DNA of 20,059 nt from GCA-2746795 sp046496595 (GCA_046496595.1 JAWOGU010000505.1:1-20059), one strand, 5' to 3'; shown: positions 1 through 8,038, counted from the stretch's first letter. A program made the numbers and translations. Notes: generated by a model from the sequence alone, not told the origin.

Positions 1-1860
1 GCCATCACCATTGTGCTGTTTATCTGGGGCAAGATTCGCTCCGATCTGATAGCCGTCGTCTCGTTATTAGCGCTGTTTGTCGGTGGCATTCTCACAACAA
101 GTGAAGCCTTGAGCGGTTTCGGCGACTCCACCGTCATCATGATCGCCGCCCTCTTTGTGGTGGGAGAAGGGCTGTCGCGCACCGGCGTCACTTCCTGGCT
201 CAGCCGCCAGATCATCACCTTCGCCGGGAAAAGTCCGCTGCGGGTGCTGGTGGTACTCACGGCCGGCGCGGCTCTGCTTTCCGCGTTTATCAGCAATACC
301 GGCACTGTCGCCACTTTACTGCCGGCGGTTGTGGCCATTGCCTGGAGCGTGGGCAGCCTGCCCTCCAAACTGCTCATCCCCCTGGCTTTCGCCGCCAACA
401 CCGGCGGCCTGCTCACGCTTACCGGCACACCGCCCAACATCGTCGTCAGCGAAGCCCTGACGGCCGCCGGTTATGCGCCGTTTGCTTTTTTTGAATTTGC
501 ATACATCGGCCTGCCGCTGCTCATTATGACCATCATCTATTTGGCCTTCATCGGCCAGCGGCTGCTGCCCGCCAGAGAGACAGGGGAACGTCCCGAAGAC
601 TTGGTATCGTCGATGGACGGCCTGGCTGATTCTTTTGATTTGCAGGGCAAATTATTTCTGGCTTACATCCAGTCCAATTCTCACCTGATTGGCAAAACGC
701 TGGCTGAAGCGGCCTTAGGTCGAGATTACACCATTTCAGTGCTGCGCATCGATCATTCTGAAACAGACACTGCCACTTCTCTCAGCCAACGCCGCAGACA
801 GAAGGTATTGCAGCATATCGGGGACTTCATTCCGGATGAAAAAATGCCGGGCGCAGAAACCCGCATAGCAGCGCATGACATCTTGATCCTGAAAGGCGCT
901 TCCAGCCATATTAACCAGGCAGCCACGGATTTCAATTTTGAATTCGAGCCAATTGATGTGCAGGAAGGAGAGCTTTCTGATGTTCTGGTCACATCTGAAA
1001 TTGGCGTGGCTGAAGTCCTGATTACCCCGCGCTCGGTTTACATTGACCGCACGCTGCCAGACACAAATTTCTCGGAAAAGTTTGGTTTACAGGTTTTGTC
1101 GATTCGCCGTGGTGACAAACTGGTCACACGAAAAGACAGCAAATTACAGTTCGGGGATGCCTTGTTAGTGCGTGGAAGTTGGCGAAACATCAACGTCTTA
1201 CGCGGAGAGCTGCGCAATTTTACGGTGGTTGGCAGCCCGGATGATTTGTCGCGGCAGGTAATTGAGCTGTCACCGCGGGCTGTGGTGGCGGTGTTGGCGT
1301 TGGCGAGCATGGTGGCGCTGATGGTCTCCGGCATTGTGCCAACGGTTTTTGCGACGCTCATTGCGGCTGTGATCATGGTCTTGGGGGGCTGCCTGGACAT
1401 GAATCAGGCGTATCGTTCGATAAGCTGGCAAAGTGTGGTGCTCATTGCCGCCATGATCCCGATGAGCATTGCGCTGCAAGTGACGGGCGGCGCGGAACTT
1501 ATTGCCAACGGGCTGGTCAATTCGCTGGGGTCCTATGGCCCGCTGGCGCTGATGGCGGGTGTATTTTTGCTGACGACAACGTTTAGTCAGGTCATCAGTA
1601 ACACGGCAACGGCCGTTCTCGTGGCTCCCATCGTTTTAGAAACGGCGTTGGTATCCGGGCTGTCTCCTTACCCGCTCATGATGACGGTGGCCGTCGCCGC
1701 TTCCACCGCCTTCCTCACCCCCATCGGCACCACCACCAACCTCATGGTTATGACGCCCGGCGGCTACAATTTCAACGATTATGTCAAGATTGGGATGCCC
1801 TTGCTGCTGCTAATTTTCATCGTTAATTTGATTTTAACGCCGGTCATCTGGCCGTTTTAA
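1..1860 (+). CDS. SLC13/DASS-family permease with two RCK_C (TrkA_C) domains, 5' end cut off by the window
   Basis: Inner-membrane ion-coupled anion carrier of the SLC13/DASS type, which usually moves dicarboxylates, sulfate or similar anions; the substrate cannot be told from the sequence. The reading frame is open from base 1, and GTG at 13 lies inside a hydrophobic helix, so the true start is upstream of the window. Counting from the first codon here, membrane helices fill about residues 1-190 and 425-618. Two soluble RCK_C-like domains sit between them (about 205-300 and 325-415). The family's paired Ser-Asn-Thr motifs are present in both halves (ISNTGTVATLLP, SNT at 98-100; ISNTATAVLVAP, SNT at 533-535), as are the matching TGTPPNIV and GTTTNLMV loops. 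A strong terminator follows, so it ends its transcript. Family assignment is firm, substrate unknown. Confidence 0.92.
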   Translation, partial: AITIVLFIWGKIRSDLIAVVSLLALFVGGILTTSEALSGFGDSTVIMIAALFVVGEGLSRTGVTSWLSRQIITFAGKSPLRVLVVLTAGAALLSAFISNTGTVATLLPAVVAIAWSVGSLPSKLLIPLAFAANTGGLLTLTGTPPNIVVSEALTAAGYAPFAFFEFAYIGLPLLIMTIIYLAFIGQRLLPARETGERPEDLVSSMDGLADSFDLQGKLFLAYIQSNSHLIGKTLAEAALGRDYTISVLRIDHSETDTATSLSQRRRQKVLQHIGDFIPDEKMPGAETRIAAHDILILKGASSHINQAATDFNFEFEPIDVQEGELSDVLVTSEIGVAEVLITPRSVYIDRTLPDTNFSEKFGLQVLSIRRGDKLVTRKDSKLQFGDALLVRGSWRNINVLRGELRNFTVVGSPDDLSRQVIELSPRAVVAVLALASMVALMVSGIVPTVFATLIAAVIMVLGGCLDMNQAYRSISWQSVVLIAAMIPMSIALQVTGGAELIANGLVNSLGSYGPLALMAGVFLLTTTFSQVISNTATAVLVAPIVLETALVSGLSPYPLMMTVAVAASTAFLTPIGTTTNLMVMTPGGYNFNDYVKIGMPLLLLIFIVNLILTPVIWPF

Positions 1861-1875
1861 GGAAAAGGGCTCATC

Positions 1876-1913
1876 AAAACTCCCGGAAGCTCGCCAGTCT
1901 CCGGGAGTTTTTC
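1876..1913 (+). terminator. Intrinsic terminator after the SLC13-type permease
   Basis: A perfect 12-bp inverted repeat, AAAACTCCCGGA (1876-1887) and TCCGGGAGTTTT (1900-1911), has a 12-base loop and runs into a T tract. It begins 15 bases after the permease stop codon. The A-run on the left arm means it could also stop transcription on the minus strand. Confidence 0.9.
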
Positions 1914-1953
1914 TGTGGTAACAACGGCCGTTATAGGTTACATTCCTCTCATT

Positions 1954-4047
1954 ATGGAACTGCTGTACATCGACGGTCTTCCCCCCACCACCGGCAAAGG
2001 CGGCGTCCTGCGCCTGCTCATCGAAGAAGGACGCCTGAACAAAGAGCGCATCGGTAAAATCGAGCTGAACGGCGGTCTCGCCACCGTGGCAGTGGCCGAC
2101 GGCTACGCCACCCGCCTGGCCCGCACCCTCGACGGCTGCCTGGTGGAAACGCGCCACGTGCGCGTCTGGCGGCAGCCTTTGGGCGACAGCCATCCCCATT
2201 TTGCCCAACTACGCCGCTGGCTGGCTCTGGAAGCCAGGGCGGAACAAGAGCAGGCGAAAACCCAAAAACAATCCGAACATACCCTCACCCGCCTCGTCAT
2301 ACGCGCCGAAGATGTGGGGCTGGGCGGTCACATTTTGGTAACGCTGGCCCCGCGCAGCGAACAGGCGCGGCTGCCCTTCAGCCGTCTCTCCACTGGTTCC
2401 CCCATCCTGCTTACTGAAGAAGGCGAAATACAGCCCCAATCCTGGCGCGGCGTCATCAGCCGCCTCAACAGCAAAAGCTGCGACATCGCCCTCCACCAGT
2501 CGCCCGAAACCGAGGCCAATACCTTCCGCATCGATCTCGCCAGCGACGAAATCACCCGCCAGCGCATGGAACGCGCCCTGACCCAGGTCGAGACCGCCAG
2601 TGGCAGCCGCACGGCCGTTTTGCGAGATGTGATCCTGGGTGAACAAGCCGCCGCCTTCACCAACATCGTACCTGCCCACCTCCGGGCCTACGTCGGCCAT
2701 CTCAACCCATCCCAACAAGACGCCGTGCGCCACGCCCTGGCCGCCGAAGACATCGCCATCATCCACGGACCGCCCGGCGCCGGTAAAACTACTACGGTGA
2801 CGGCGCTGATTAGAACGGCCGTTTCTCAGGGCAGCCGCGTGCTGGCCTGCGCCCCCAGCAATCTCGCCGTCGATAACATGGCCGAACAGTTGGCCGCCAA
2901 CGGCATGTCGTTGGTGCGGCTGGGCCATCCGGCGCGCATTTTGCCTGAACTACAAGCCTACACCCTGGACGCCCTGGTGCAGCGCCAGCCTGATTACCAG
3001 GTAGCGCTCAAACTGCGCAAAGAGGCTTATGGGCTGCGGGATCAGGCGGGCAAATTCCGCCGCGCCAAACCAGCCCCCGGCGAAAAACAATCGCTGCGCG
3101 AGGAAGCCAACGACATGCTGGACGAAGCGCGGCAGCTAGAAGCCCAGGCCATTGAGCGCGTGCTGGACACCGCCGCCGTTATTTTGTCCACGCTCACCGC
3201 CATCGACAGCGCCATTTTGGGCCAACGCCGCTTTGACCTGTGCGTCATCGACGAGGCCGGCCAAAGCACGGAACCCGCTGCCTGGATTCCCATCATACGC
3301 AGTGAGCGCCTGGTGCTGGCGGGCGATCACCAGCAGCTTCCCCCTACCATTTTGTCGCACCAGGCGGAGCAAGAAGGGTTTGGCGTCAGTTTGCTGGAGC
3401 AGTTGATGAAGCGAGATGGCGCGCAGATTGCCCGCCGCCTGGACGTGCAGTACCGCATGAATACGCAGATTATGGGTTTCAGTTCGGCCGAGTTCTACCA
3501 GGGCAGCCTGCAAGCCGACGCCACCGTGCAAGACCACCTGCTTTGTGACCTGCCTGGGGTAATAAGGAATGAGTTAACGGAAACGGCCGTTACCTTCATC
3601 GACACCGCCGGCGCCGGCTACGACGACCAACAGCCCGCCAACAGCGACAGCCGCCGCAACCCCGAAGAAGCGGCGCTGGTCGTCAAAAAAGTGGAACAGC
3701 TTCTTGAAGCAGGCGTACCCGCTGCCTGTATCGCCGTGATCACCCCCTACTCTGCCCAGGTGCAGCTCCTGCGCGAGCAGCTTCCCGAAGCCATTGAGAT
3801 TGGCTCCGTCGATGGCTTCCAGGGGCGCGAAAAGGAAGCGGTTGTCATTTCACTGGTGCGCTCCAACGTGAAGGGCGAGGTTGGCTTTCTGGCGGAGACG
3901 CGGCGCATGAACGTGGCGCTCACCCGCGCCCGGCGCAAACTCATCGTCATCGGCGACAGCGCCACCATCACCAGCGACCCCTTCTACACCCGCCTCATCG
4001 ACTATTTCGATGCCGTTGGCGCGTACCATTCTGTCTGGGAAGAATGA
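1954..4047 (+). CDS. UPF1-like superfamily 1 DNA/RNA helicase
   Basis: Cytoplasmic ATP-driven helicase of the UPF1/IGHMBP2-like SF1B group, 697 aa. Nucleic-acid substrate and pathway are unknown. Motifs in order: Walker A GPPGAGKTTT (about residue 272), motif II DEAGQSTEPA (433), motif III GDHQQLPPT (457), motif IV QYRMN (499), motif V VDGFQGREKEAVVISLVRS (619) and motif VI RRMNVALTRARRK (650). The first 270 residues form an N-terminal domain such as these enzymes use for substrate binding, with no recognisable nuclease motif. The ATG at 1954 (MELLYIDGLPP) is chosen over an in-frame GTG at 1915 that lies inside the preceding terminator. No Shine-Dalgarno sequence precedes it. Its stop overlaps the next start as ATGA. 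Other SF1 helicases of this type are often annotated simply 'AAA domain-containing protein'. Confidence 0.93.
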   Translation: MELLYIDGLPPTTGKGGVLRLLIEEGRLNKERIGKIELNGGLATVAVADGYATRLARTLDGCLVETRHVRVWRQPLGDSHPHFAQLRRWLALEARAEQEQAKTQKQSEHTLTRLVIRAEDVGLGGHILVTLAPRSEQARLPFSRLSTGSPILLTEEGEIQPQSWRGVISRLNSKSCDIALHQSPETEANTFRIDLASDEITRQRMERALTQVETASGSRTAVLRDVILGEQAAAFTNIVPAHLRAYVGHLNPSQQDAVRHALAAEDIAIIHGPPGAGKTTTVTALIRTAVSQGSRVLACAPSNLAVDNMAEQLAANGMSLVRLGHPARILPELQAYTLDALVQRQPDYQVALKLRKEAYGLRDQAGKFRRAKPAPGEKQSLREEANDMLDEARQLEAQAIERVLDTAAVILSTLTAIDSAILGQRRFDLCVIDEAGQSTEPAAWIPIIRSERLVLAGDHQQLPPTILSHQAEQEGFGVSLLEQLMKRDGAQIARRLDVQYRMNTQIMGFSSAEFYQGSLQADATVQDHLLCDLPGVIRNELTETAVTFIDTAGAGYDDQQPANSDSRRNPEEAALVVKKVEQLLEAGVPAACIAVITPYSAQVQLLREQLPEAIEIGSVDGFQGREKEAVVISLVRSNVKGEVGFLAETRRMNVALTRARRKLIVIGDSATITSDPFYTRLIDYFDAVGAYHSVWEE

Positions 4048-4184
4048 TAATCCTCACCTTCCTGCTTGGTCTCGTCTCCTTCATCCAGCGTGGTCCCACC
4101 ACCGAACCCTTCACCCTCGCCATCGCCTTCATGTTCCTGCTCATGATTATCTTTTGCTTCACCACCAAAACAGAAAATCCTTGA
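4044..4184 (+). CDS. Small hydrophobic protein of unknown function (46 aa)
   Basis: An open frame starts at ATG 4044 and overlaps the helicase stop in an ATGA, the arrangement typical of translational coupling. The product has two hydrophobic stretches (MIILTFLLGLVSFI and FTLAIAFMFLLMIIFCF) joined by the polar turn QRGPTTEP and ends in the polar tail TTKTENP. It would be a two-helix membrane microprotein with a short charged tail. No family is recognised. Support comes from the exact overlap and sensible hydropathy only, so a chance frame cannot be excluded. Confidence 0.5.
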   Translation: MIILTFLLGLVSFIQRGPTTEPFTLAIAFMFLLMIIFCFTTKTENP

Positions 4185-4198
4185 GGAAGTCTTGCAAC

Positions 4199-5812
4199 TC
4201 ATTCATCACGAAGACCTGAATAGACAAACTCCGAACCATTCCACATGTAAACTTCATTTTGGTATCCAAGCTCATACCAACAGTTTTCCTGTTTCCCTCC
4301 AAGTCCATCAAGGGAAAACCGAGAATAACACCGAGGCTCTGTAAACATTCCGTTGGCAGCTACTATTTCTGTCTGACCATCCTCATTAATGTCCACAAAG
4401 CGTACACCATACAAATCTGATTCAACCACACATCCCAAAATATCAGCAATTGCCTTTAATTCAGAATCGTCCCATTGAAGAATGATCATGAGTTGCTTTA
4501 CACTACAATCTTTATCATGAAAATCCGATCCCCAATCACCTTCGTTATCCAAAGGGAAACCAGCGTATCCTCTAATAATTAATTCCTCTTCGCCATCACC
4601 TGTTACATCAAGCCATTCTAGTTGTGAAAAATTGTGTACACATCCGAATTCTGGTCCGATTTCTTCTTCATTTACCAATAATTGACATACATCAATATCA
4701 AAAGTTGCATCACCATAACGTTCGTAAACAATAGATGCTGTGATTCCGTCTTCACTGATTGCCTCTAACTTGGCTTGTGAATCTATTGTTTGCATCGGCG
4801 CTATTATCCTGGTTTCTTGCCACTCATATTGATCCCCGTTCCAAGCAAAAATTTCTAATGTCGATGTGTAAACCTTCAAAGATTCCCATGTCGAATAATC
4901 AGGAATATTTTCTAAAGGTCGGCCACTATCATACGACAATATGCCATCACCAATTGGATACGTAAATGGCAAAGTGCCTGAAGTATAAACAGCAAACGTT
5001 TCAGAATGATATTCTAATACTGGATTGGTTGCTGAATTGATTGAATGTTCAATGCTTGCTCTTAAAAAATTCACCCTACCAGTGCCATAGGCTTCTGATA
5101 ATACTCCCATTTCACCTGCCCAAATCACATGGCAAGTAAAATTATCAAGACAATGAATGATATAGCGTTCCCAATTCGTCACACGGGAACCTGTTCCTCC
5201 CGTATCCTCACGATAATCAAACACAATTTCAGGTATATCATCTTTAGTCCAATCCTCCAGAGTCACACGAGAACCCGGATCATATTTCCACGGATCCCCT
5301 TGATAGATGAGCGCTCCTTCATAATGATCTCCATGCCAAAGAAATACCCCAACAAACATATAGTCAGAAATAATTAAATCATCTTCCCCATCACCATTGA
5401 CATCTTCATACATTGTCTCTACCACATGTCCATAAGAAAATCCGGGTTCGATATATAAGTCTAGGTCGGTCAGATAGGTTTCGAGTTCTTCAATTGAAGG
5501 CTGGCGATTGGTAATTGCCGGTACTGGAGTGGCGGTACTCACGATAGTTGCCTGCGGTGTTGATGTCCACGTTGGATTTGGGGTTTGAGTTGGCATTTCA
5601 CTTGGCGCTTGAATTGGGGTTTCTGTAGGCAACGGTGTGCCGGTGAAAGTATCTACCACCCTTGTTGTTACCGTCGGAGAAGACTCATAGGTTGGTGTTG
5701 AAGAAAAAGCCAACGGGGTTTCATCAAGCTGATTAGTCTCTGTACAAGCTACCATGACAAAACAAAATAAGACAAAAACAATACCTCCTAAACACACTTT
5801 TTTTGTTTTCAT
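4199..5812 (-). CDS. Secreted lipoprotein with Thr/Pro-rich linker and FG-GAP/calcium-loop repeats
   Basis: Predicted surface lipoprotein, 537 aa. The N-terminus is a lipoprotein signal peptide (MKTKKVCLGG... ending VMVAC; lipid cysteine C23). A low-complexity Thr/Pro/Ser linker follows, to about residue 105. The globular part repeats EF-hand/FG-GAP-like loops: DVNGDGEDDLIISD, DWTKDDIPEIVFD, DVTGDGEEELIIRG and DINEDGQTEIVAANG, each an acidic calcium-type loop followed by a beta strand. Such modules fold as beta-propeller blades, so binding or adhesion is more likely than catalysis. A good ribosome site (GGAGGA) sits upstream of the start. It lies 29 bases downstream of plsY on the same strand. 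The gene is clearly AT-richer than its neighbours and contains none of the palindromes common in this window, which suggests recent acquisition or relaxed composition. Confidence 0.85.
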   Translation of the reverse strand: MKTKKVCLGGIVFVLFCFVMVACTETNQLDETPLAFSSTPTYESSPTVTTRVVDTFTGTPLPTETPIQAPSEMPTQTPNPTWTSTPQATIVSTATPVPAITNRQPSIEELETYLTDLDLYIEPGFSYGHVVETMYEDVNGDGEDDLIISDYMFVGVFLWHGDHYEGALIYQGDPWKYDPGSRVTLEDWTKDDIPEIVFDYREDTGGTGSRVTNWERYIIHCLDNFTCHVIWAGEMGVLSEAYGTGRVNFLRASIEHSINSATNPVLEYHSETFAVYTSGTLPFTYPIGDGILSYDSGRPLENIPDYSTWESLKVYTSTLEIFAWNGDQYEWQETRIIAPMQTIDSQAKLEAISEDGITASIVYERYGDATFDIDVCQLLVNEEEIGPEFGCVHNFSQLEWLDVTGDGEEELIIRGYAGFPLDNEGDWGSDFHDKDCSVKQLMIILQWDDSELKAIADILGCVVESDLYGVRFVDINEDGQTEIVAANGMFTEPRCYSRFSLDGLGGKQENCWYELGYQNEVYMWNGSEFVYSGLRDE

Positions 5813-5841
5813 TGCTTTCTCCTCCCAATTCCCAATAAAAT

Positions 5842-6438
5842 TTATTCGTGGTCACTTTTTTTGAAAAAACGAATTTTCGGCTTCTTACGCAAATCAGCGC
5901 GGTGCTTCCAGGCCAGTATGATGAAATTACCCAACCAGATGGCCTGCAAAGCCCAGTCGCCGGGGAAGAACTGGAGAAAAACGAGAAAGGTGAGCATTCC
6001 AGCCAGCACCGCCCAGCCTTCTACCGCGAGCAGCCACAGCCAAAAGGCAAAAGACAGCCCCAACACCGTCGGTCCCACCCAAAATATCAAACCAAACCAG
6101 ACGCCAAAGGTGACTGCCAGCGCTTTGCCGCCGCGAAAACGCAAAAAGGGAGAGAAGGCGTGGCCGAGAATAGGGGCAATAGCAACGGCCGTTATCCACC
6201 AGCCCTCCAACCCCGCCCAGTAATACGCCAACGCTACCGGTATTGCCCCTTTAAAGCCATCCAGGAGAATTGCCGCCACGCCCCAGCCCTTACCGCCTGC
6301 CCGAAACACATTCGACGCGCCCGGATTGCCGTCGCCAAACTCACGCACATCCCGGCGCAGCGCCAGCCGCCCCACCCACACCGAAAACGGCAGCGAACCA
6401 CATAAAAACGCCACAATCACCCATAGGAATTCATTCAT
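5842..6438 (-). CDS. plsY: Glycerol-3-phosphate acyltransferase PlsY
   Basis: Integral membrane enzyme that transfers an acyl group from acyl phosphate to glycerol-3-phosphate, giving lysophosphatidic acid, the first step of phospholipid synthesis in most bacteria. 198 aa, the usual family length. Motif 1 is GSLPFSVWVGRL (about residue 14). Motif 2 is REFGDGNPGASNVFRAGG (about 35-52). Motif 3 is GHAFSPFLRFRGGKALAV, where the usual GGKGVAT has become GGKALAV. Five or so membrane helices are visible and the C-terminus is basic (KHRADLRKKPKIRFFKK). The start at 6438 is chosen because the frame upstream translates a minisatellite. A TATAAT lies six bases upstream of this ATG and no ribosome site is seen. 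The lipoprotein gene follows 29 bases downstream. Confidence 0.92.
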   Translation of the reverse strand: MNEFLWVIVAFLCGSLPFSVWVGRLALRRDVREFGDGNPGASNVFRAGGKGWGVAAILLDGFKGAIPVALAYYWAGLEGWWITAVAIAPILGHAFSPFLRFRGGKALAVTFGVWFGLIFWVGPTVLGLSFAFWLWLLAVEGWAVLAGMLTFLVFLQFFPGDWALQAIWLGNFIILAWKHRADLRKKPKIRFFKKSDHE

Positions 6439-6444
6439 GACCGT

Positions 6445-6450
6445 ATTATA
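6445..6450 (-). promoter_or_regulatory. -10 element of plsY, probable leaderless start
   Basis: On the minus strand TATAAT is followed by six bases and then the plsY ATG, so a transcript starting at the usual distance would begin at or next to the start codon. No convincing -35 hexamer is seen at 16-18 bp; that region is the minisatellite. Confidence 0.5.
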
Positions 6451-6454
6451 CCTT

Positions 6455-6549
6455 GATGGGGTGTAGAGGTGAGGGGATGATGGGGTGAGGGGGTGTAGAG
6501 GTGATGAGGTGATGGGGTGTAGAGGTGATGGGGTGTAGAGGTGATGGGA
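6455..6549. repeat. Minisatellite with 16-bp unit GATGGGGTGTAGAGGT
   Basis: Exact units stand at 6455-6470, 6511-6526 and 6527-6542. Degenerate or partial copies stand between them (6471-6510) and after them (GATGGGA at 6543-6549). The array is strongly purine-rich on the + strand and lies immediately upstream of the plsY -10 element, between divergently transcribed genes. Copy number is likely to vary between strains. Confidence 0.85.
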
Positions 6550-6562
6550 CACCGCCTTCCAA

Positions 6563-6599
6563 ATAACCATTAACCATTTACCGATAACCATTAACCATT
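6563..6599. repeat. Short direct repeat ATAACCATTAACCATT
   Basis: Two exact 16-bp copies at 6563-6578 and 6584-6599 are separated by TACCG. Each copy is itself built from two AACCATT units. With the minisatellite to its left it fills most of the plsY-6673 intergenic region. Confidence 0.75.
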
Positions 6600-6672
6600 C
6601 CTCAGTCTCCGTGCATCCCCCAGCAAACTGAACTATCATTCCGGCCATAACCTACACCTGGAAAAGTGACCC

Positions 6673-7101
6673 ATGATTCCGCTAACCCTCGCCCTTGAAC
6701 TGAAAGAAGCCGGCCTGAAATGGATTCCAGACCTCAACGATTTTTTCGCCATCCCGGACAGCGACCTCGACGACCGCGTTTTTGTCATGGCCGACATGAT
6801 GACCGCGCCCACCATCCTTAAAGGCTTTCCCGCCATCACCTTTCACGGCACGTCCGAATGGGCGCTCGACTACATCCTCATGCAAGAGGTGGTATGGCTG
6901 CCCACCGAAGAGCAACTGCGCCAGGAACTGGTCATCCTGCTCGACCAGCTAAATGGCAAAACAGAACTGACGCTCAAACTGGAAGAAAACGGCCGTTACG
7001 CCTGCCACATCTCCTTCCACAACACCCCTCTCACCTTCACCACGCCCACCGCCGGCGAAGCCTACGGTCAGGCCCTGCTGCATATTCTCCAGAACTCATA
7101 A
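6673..7101 (+). CDS. Conserved hypothetical protein, 142 aa
   Basis: A soluble, acidic protein without signal peptide or membrane segment. It opens MIPLTLALELKEAGLKW, contains an aromatic-rich core (WALDYILMQEVVWLPTEEQLRQ) and ends with a helix (GEAYGQALLHILQNS). From memory it resembles a family of small Chloroflexota proteins sometimes auto-annotated 'pilus assembly protein CpaE', but it lacks any P-loop and is far too short for CpaE, so that name should not be trusted. The ribosome site is weak (GGAAAA). One palindrome AACGGCCGTT (6988) lies inside, read Asn-Gly-Arg. It converges with, and overlaps by six bases, the gene on the other strand. Function unknown. Confidence 0.75.
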   Translation: MIPLTLALELKEAGLKWIPDLNDFFAIPDSDLDDRVFVMADMMTAPTILKGFPAITFHGTSEWALDYILMQEVVWLPTEEQLRQELVILLDQLNGKTELTLKLEENGRYACHISFHNTPLTFTTPTAGEAYGQALLHILQNS

Positions 7102-7365
7102 CTGCGCTTCCTGATCCCGCGCCGCCATATCTTTTTTTGAGCGTCTGGCGAGTACAAACAACGCACCTAAAGGCAGCGCCCACGACGCCAGACACATACC
7201 GCCTATTGTCGCCAACACCAGCGTTGACGCCCCATTCACCGCAAAATAGGCCAGCGCCAACCCGCCCACCAGCGGCAGCAAAATCAGGAGTAAAATAACC
7301 GCAATCACCCGCCACTGCGGGTTACTCTCTTCTACAGAACGCTTTTTATTCCAATTTGCACCCAT
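7096..7365 (-). CDS. Small two-helix membrane protein, unknown function (89 aa)
   Basis: The start ATG at 7365 (MGANWNKKR) is chosen over a GTG three codons upstream because AGGAGG stands at the right distance from the ATG. A short basic/polar head is followed by two hydrophobic helices (VIAVILLLILLPLVGGLALA and LVLATIGGMCLASWALPLG) and a charged tail (ARRSKKDMAARDQEAQL). It is probably an inner-membrane protein with both ends in the cytoplasm. No family is recognised. The last two codons overlap the end of the convergent gene at 6673-7101. Confidence 0.7.
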   Translation of the reverse strand: MGANWNKKRSVEESNPQWRVIAVILLLILLPLVGGLALAYFAVNGASTLVLATIGGMCLASWALPLGALFVLARRSKKDMAARDQEAQL

Positions 7366-7401
7366 TGCACACACCTCCTAGCCTCACATCATCACAAACC
7401 C

Positions 7402-7407
7402 ATTATA
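7402..7407 (-). promoter_or_regulatory. -10 element of the two-helix membrane protein gene
   Basis: A perfect TATAAT on the minus strand lies about 37 bases upstream of the start at 7365, giving a leader of about 30 bases that contains the AGGAGG site. No good -35 hexamer is seen. Confidence 0.45.
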
Positions 7408-7505
7408 CCTGCCAACAACCGTTCACCCATCACCTGACCGGCTCAGGACCAACACGAGAACACGCCCAACCCACTTCCTCTACACTCTACACTCCCATGG
7501 CAGCA

Positions 7506-7534
7506 TTGAACAAATTGCGGCGGCGGTCTATAAT
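7506..7534 (+). promoter_or_regulatory. Sigma-70-type promoter of the membrane protein-selA operon, leaderless
   Basis: TTGAAC (7506-7511), a spacer of exactly 17 bp, then TATAAT (7529-7534). The ATG of the next gene stands six bases after the -10, so the expected start of transcription falls at or beside the A of the start codon. There is no ribosome site. This is the clearest promoter in the window. Confidence 0.8.
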
Positions 7535-7540
7535 CCAACC

Positions 7541-8038
7541 ATGAAGTTTTTTGAGCGGTTGAGCTTTGTTGCCGTCCTTTTGTTGGGCATCGCCTTATTC
7601 CTCCTGGGCCTGCTGGTCATGCAGTACATCGTCAATGCCTGGTGGCCTTTCGACGTCGCTCGCCTGGATTTGGTGCGCGGCGCCGCCACCGGTACCGTCG
7701 AAGCCGCTTCCATCCTCGCCGCCGCCAATAACGAAATCATTTTTGCCTTTTTAGGCTCCGTTCTCATCACTGTCACCGGCCTGGCGCTGCCCTTTGCTTA
7801 TTTCTTCAACAAACGGTTCAGCAAATATCTGGATCACCGCTCCGGCAAAACGCTGGCGCCCCAGTTTCACGTCACCCTGCGTCAGGCCATGTGGGCCGGT
7901 TTGTGGGCCGCCATTTGCCTGTGGCTGCAAATGAACCGCGCCATGGGATTGGCAGTCGCCCTGTTGGTGGCTGTCGTTTTGATTTTAGTCGAGATTTTGC
8001 TGCAAATACGCGCCCGCACCACCACCGCTGCCTCATAA
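7541..8038 (+). CDS. Four-helix integral membrane protein of unknown function (165 aa)
   Basis: Hydrophobic segments lie at about residues 8-30, 65-92, 112-126 and 130-155. A basic loop (FNKRFSKYLDHRSGKTLAPQFH) separates helix 2 from helix 3, and the protein ends in a basic tail (RARTTTAAS). No catalytic motif or known family is recognised. It is the first gene after a strong promoter and is followed 21 bases later by selA, so the two are probably co-transcribed. Whether it has anything to do with selenium (for example uptake) is not shown by the sequence. Confidence 0.75.
   Translation: MKFFERLSFVAVLLLGIALFLLGLLVMQYIVNAWWPFDVARLDLVRGAATGTVEAASILAAANNEIIFAFLGSVLITVTGLALPFAYFFNKRFSKYLDHRSGKTLAPQFHVTLRQAMWAGLWAAICLWLQMNRAMGLAVALLVAVVLILVEILLQIRARTTTAAS

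Noticed and set aside
1915..1953. GTG start for the helicase at 1915
   Set aside because: It lies at the end of the permease terminator; the ATG at 1954 gives a sensible N-terminus.
2209..2928. Minus-strand open frame of about 239 codons
   Set aside because: It is opposite the helicase and its Gly/Ala/Val-rich translation matches no family.
6455..6549. CRISPR-like array
   Set aside because: Units are directly adjacent and only 16 bp, with no unique spacers and no cas genes; it is a minisatellite.
6436..6648. Upstream extension of plsY by 70 codons
   Set aside because: The extra residues translate the minisatellite and short repeats, and a -10 element lies inside the extension right before the ATG at 6438.
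6858..7298. Plus-strand Arg/Pro-rich open frame of 146 codons
   Set aside because: It overlaps the two better-supported genes at 6673-7101 and 7096-7365, and its composition is typical of a shifted frame.
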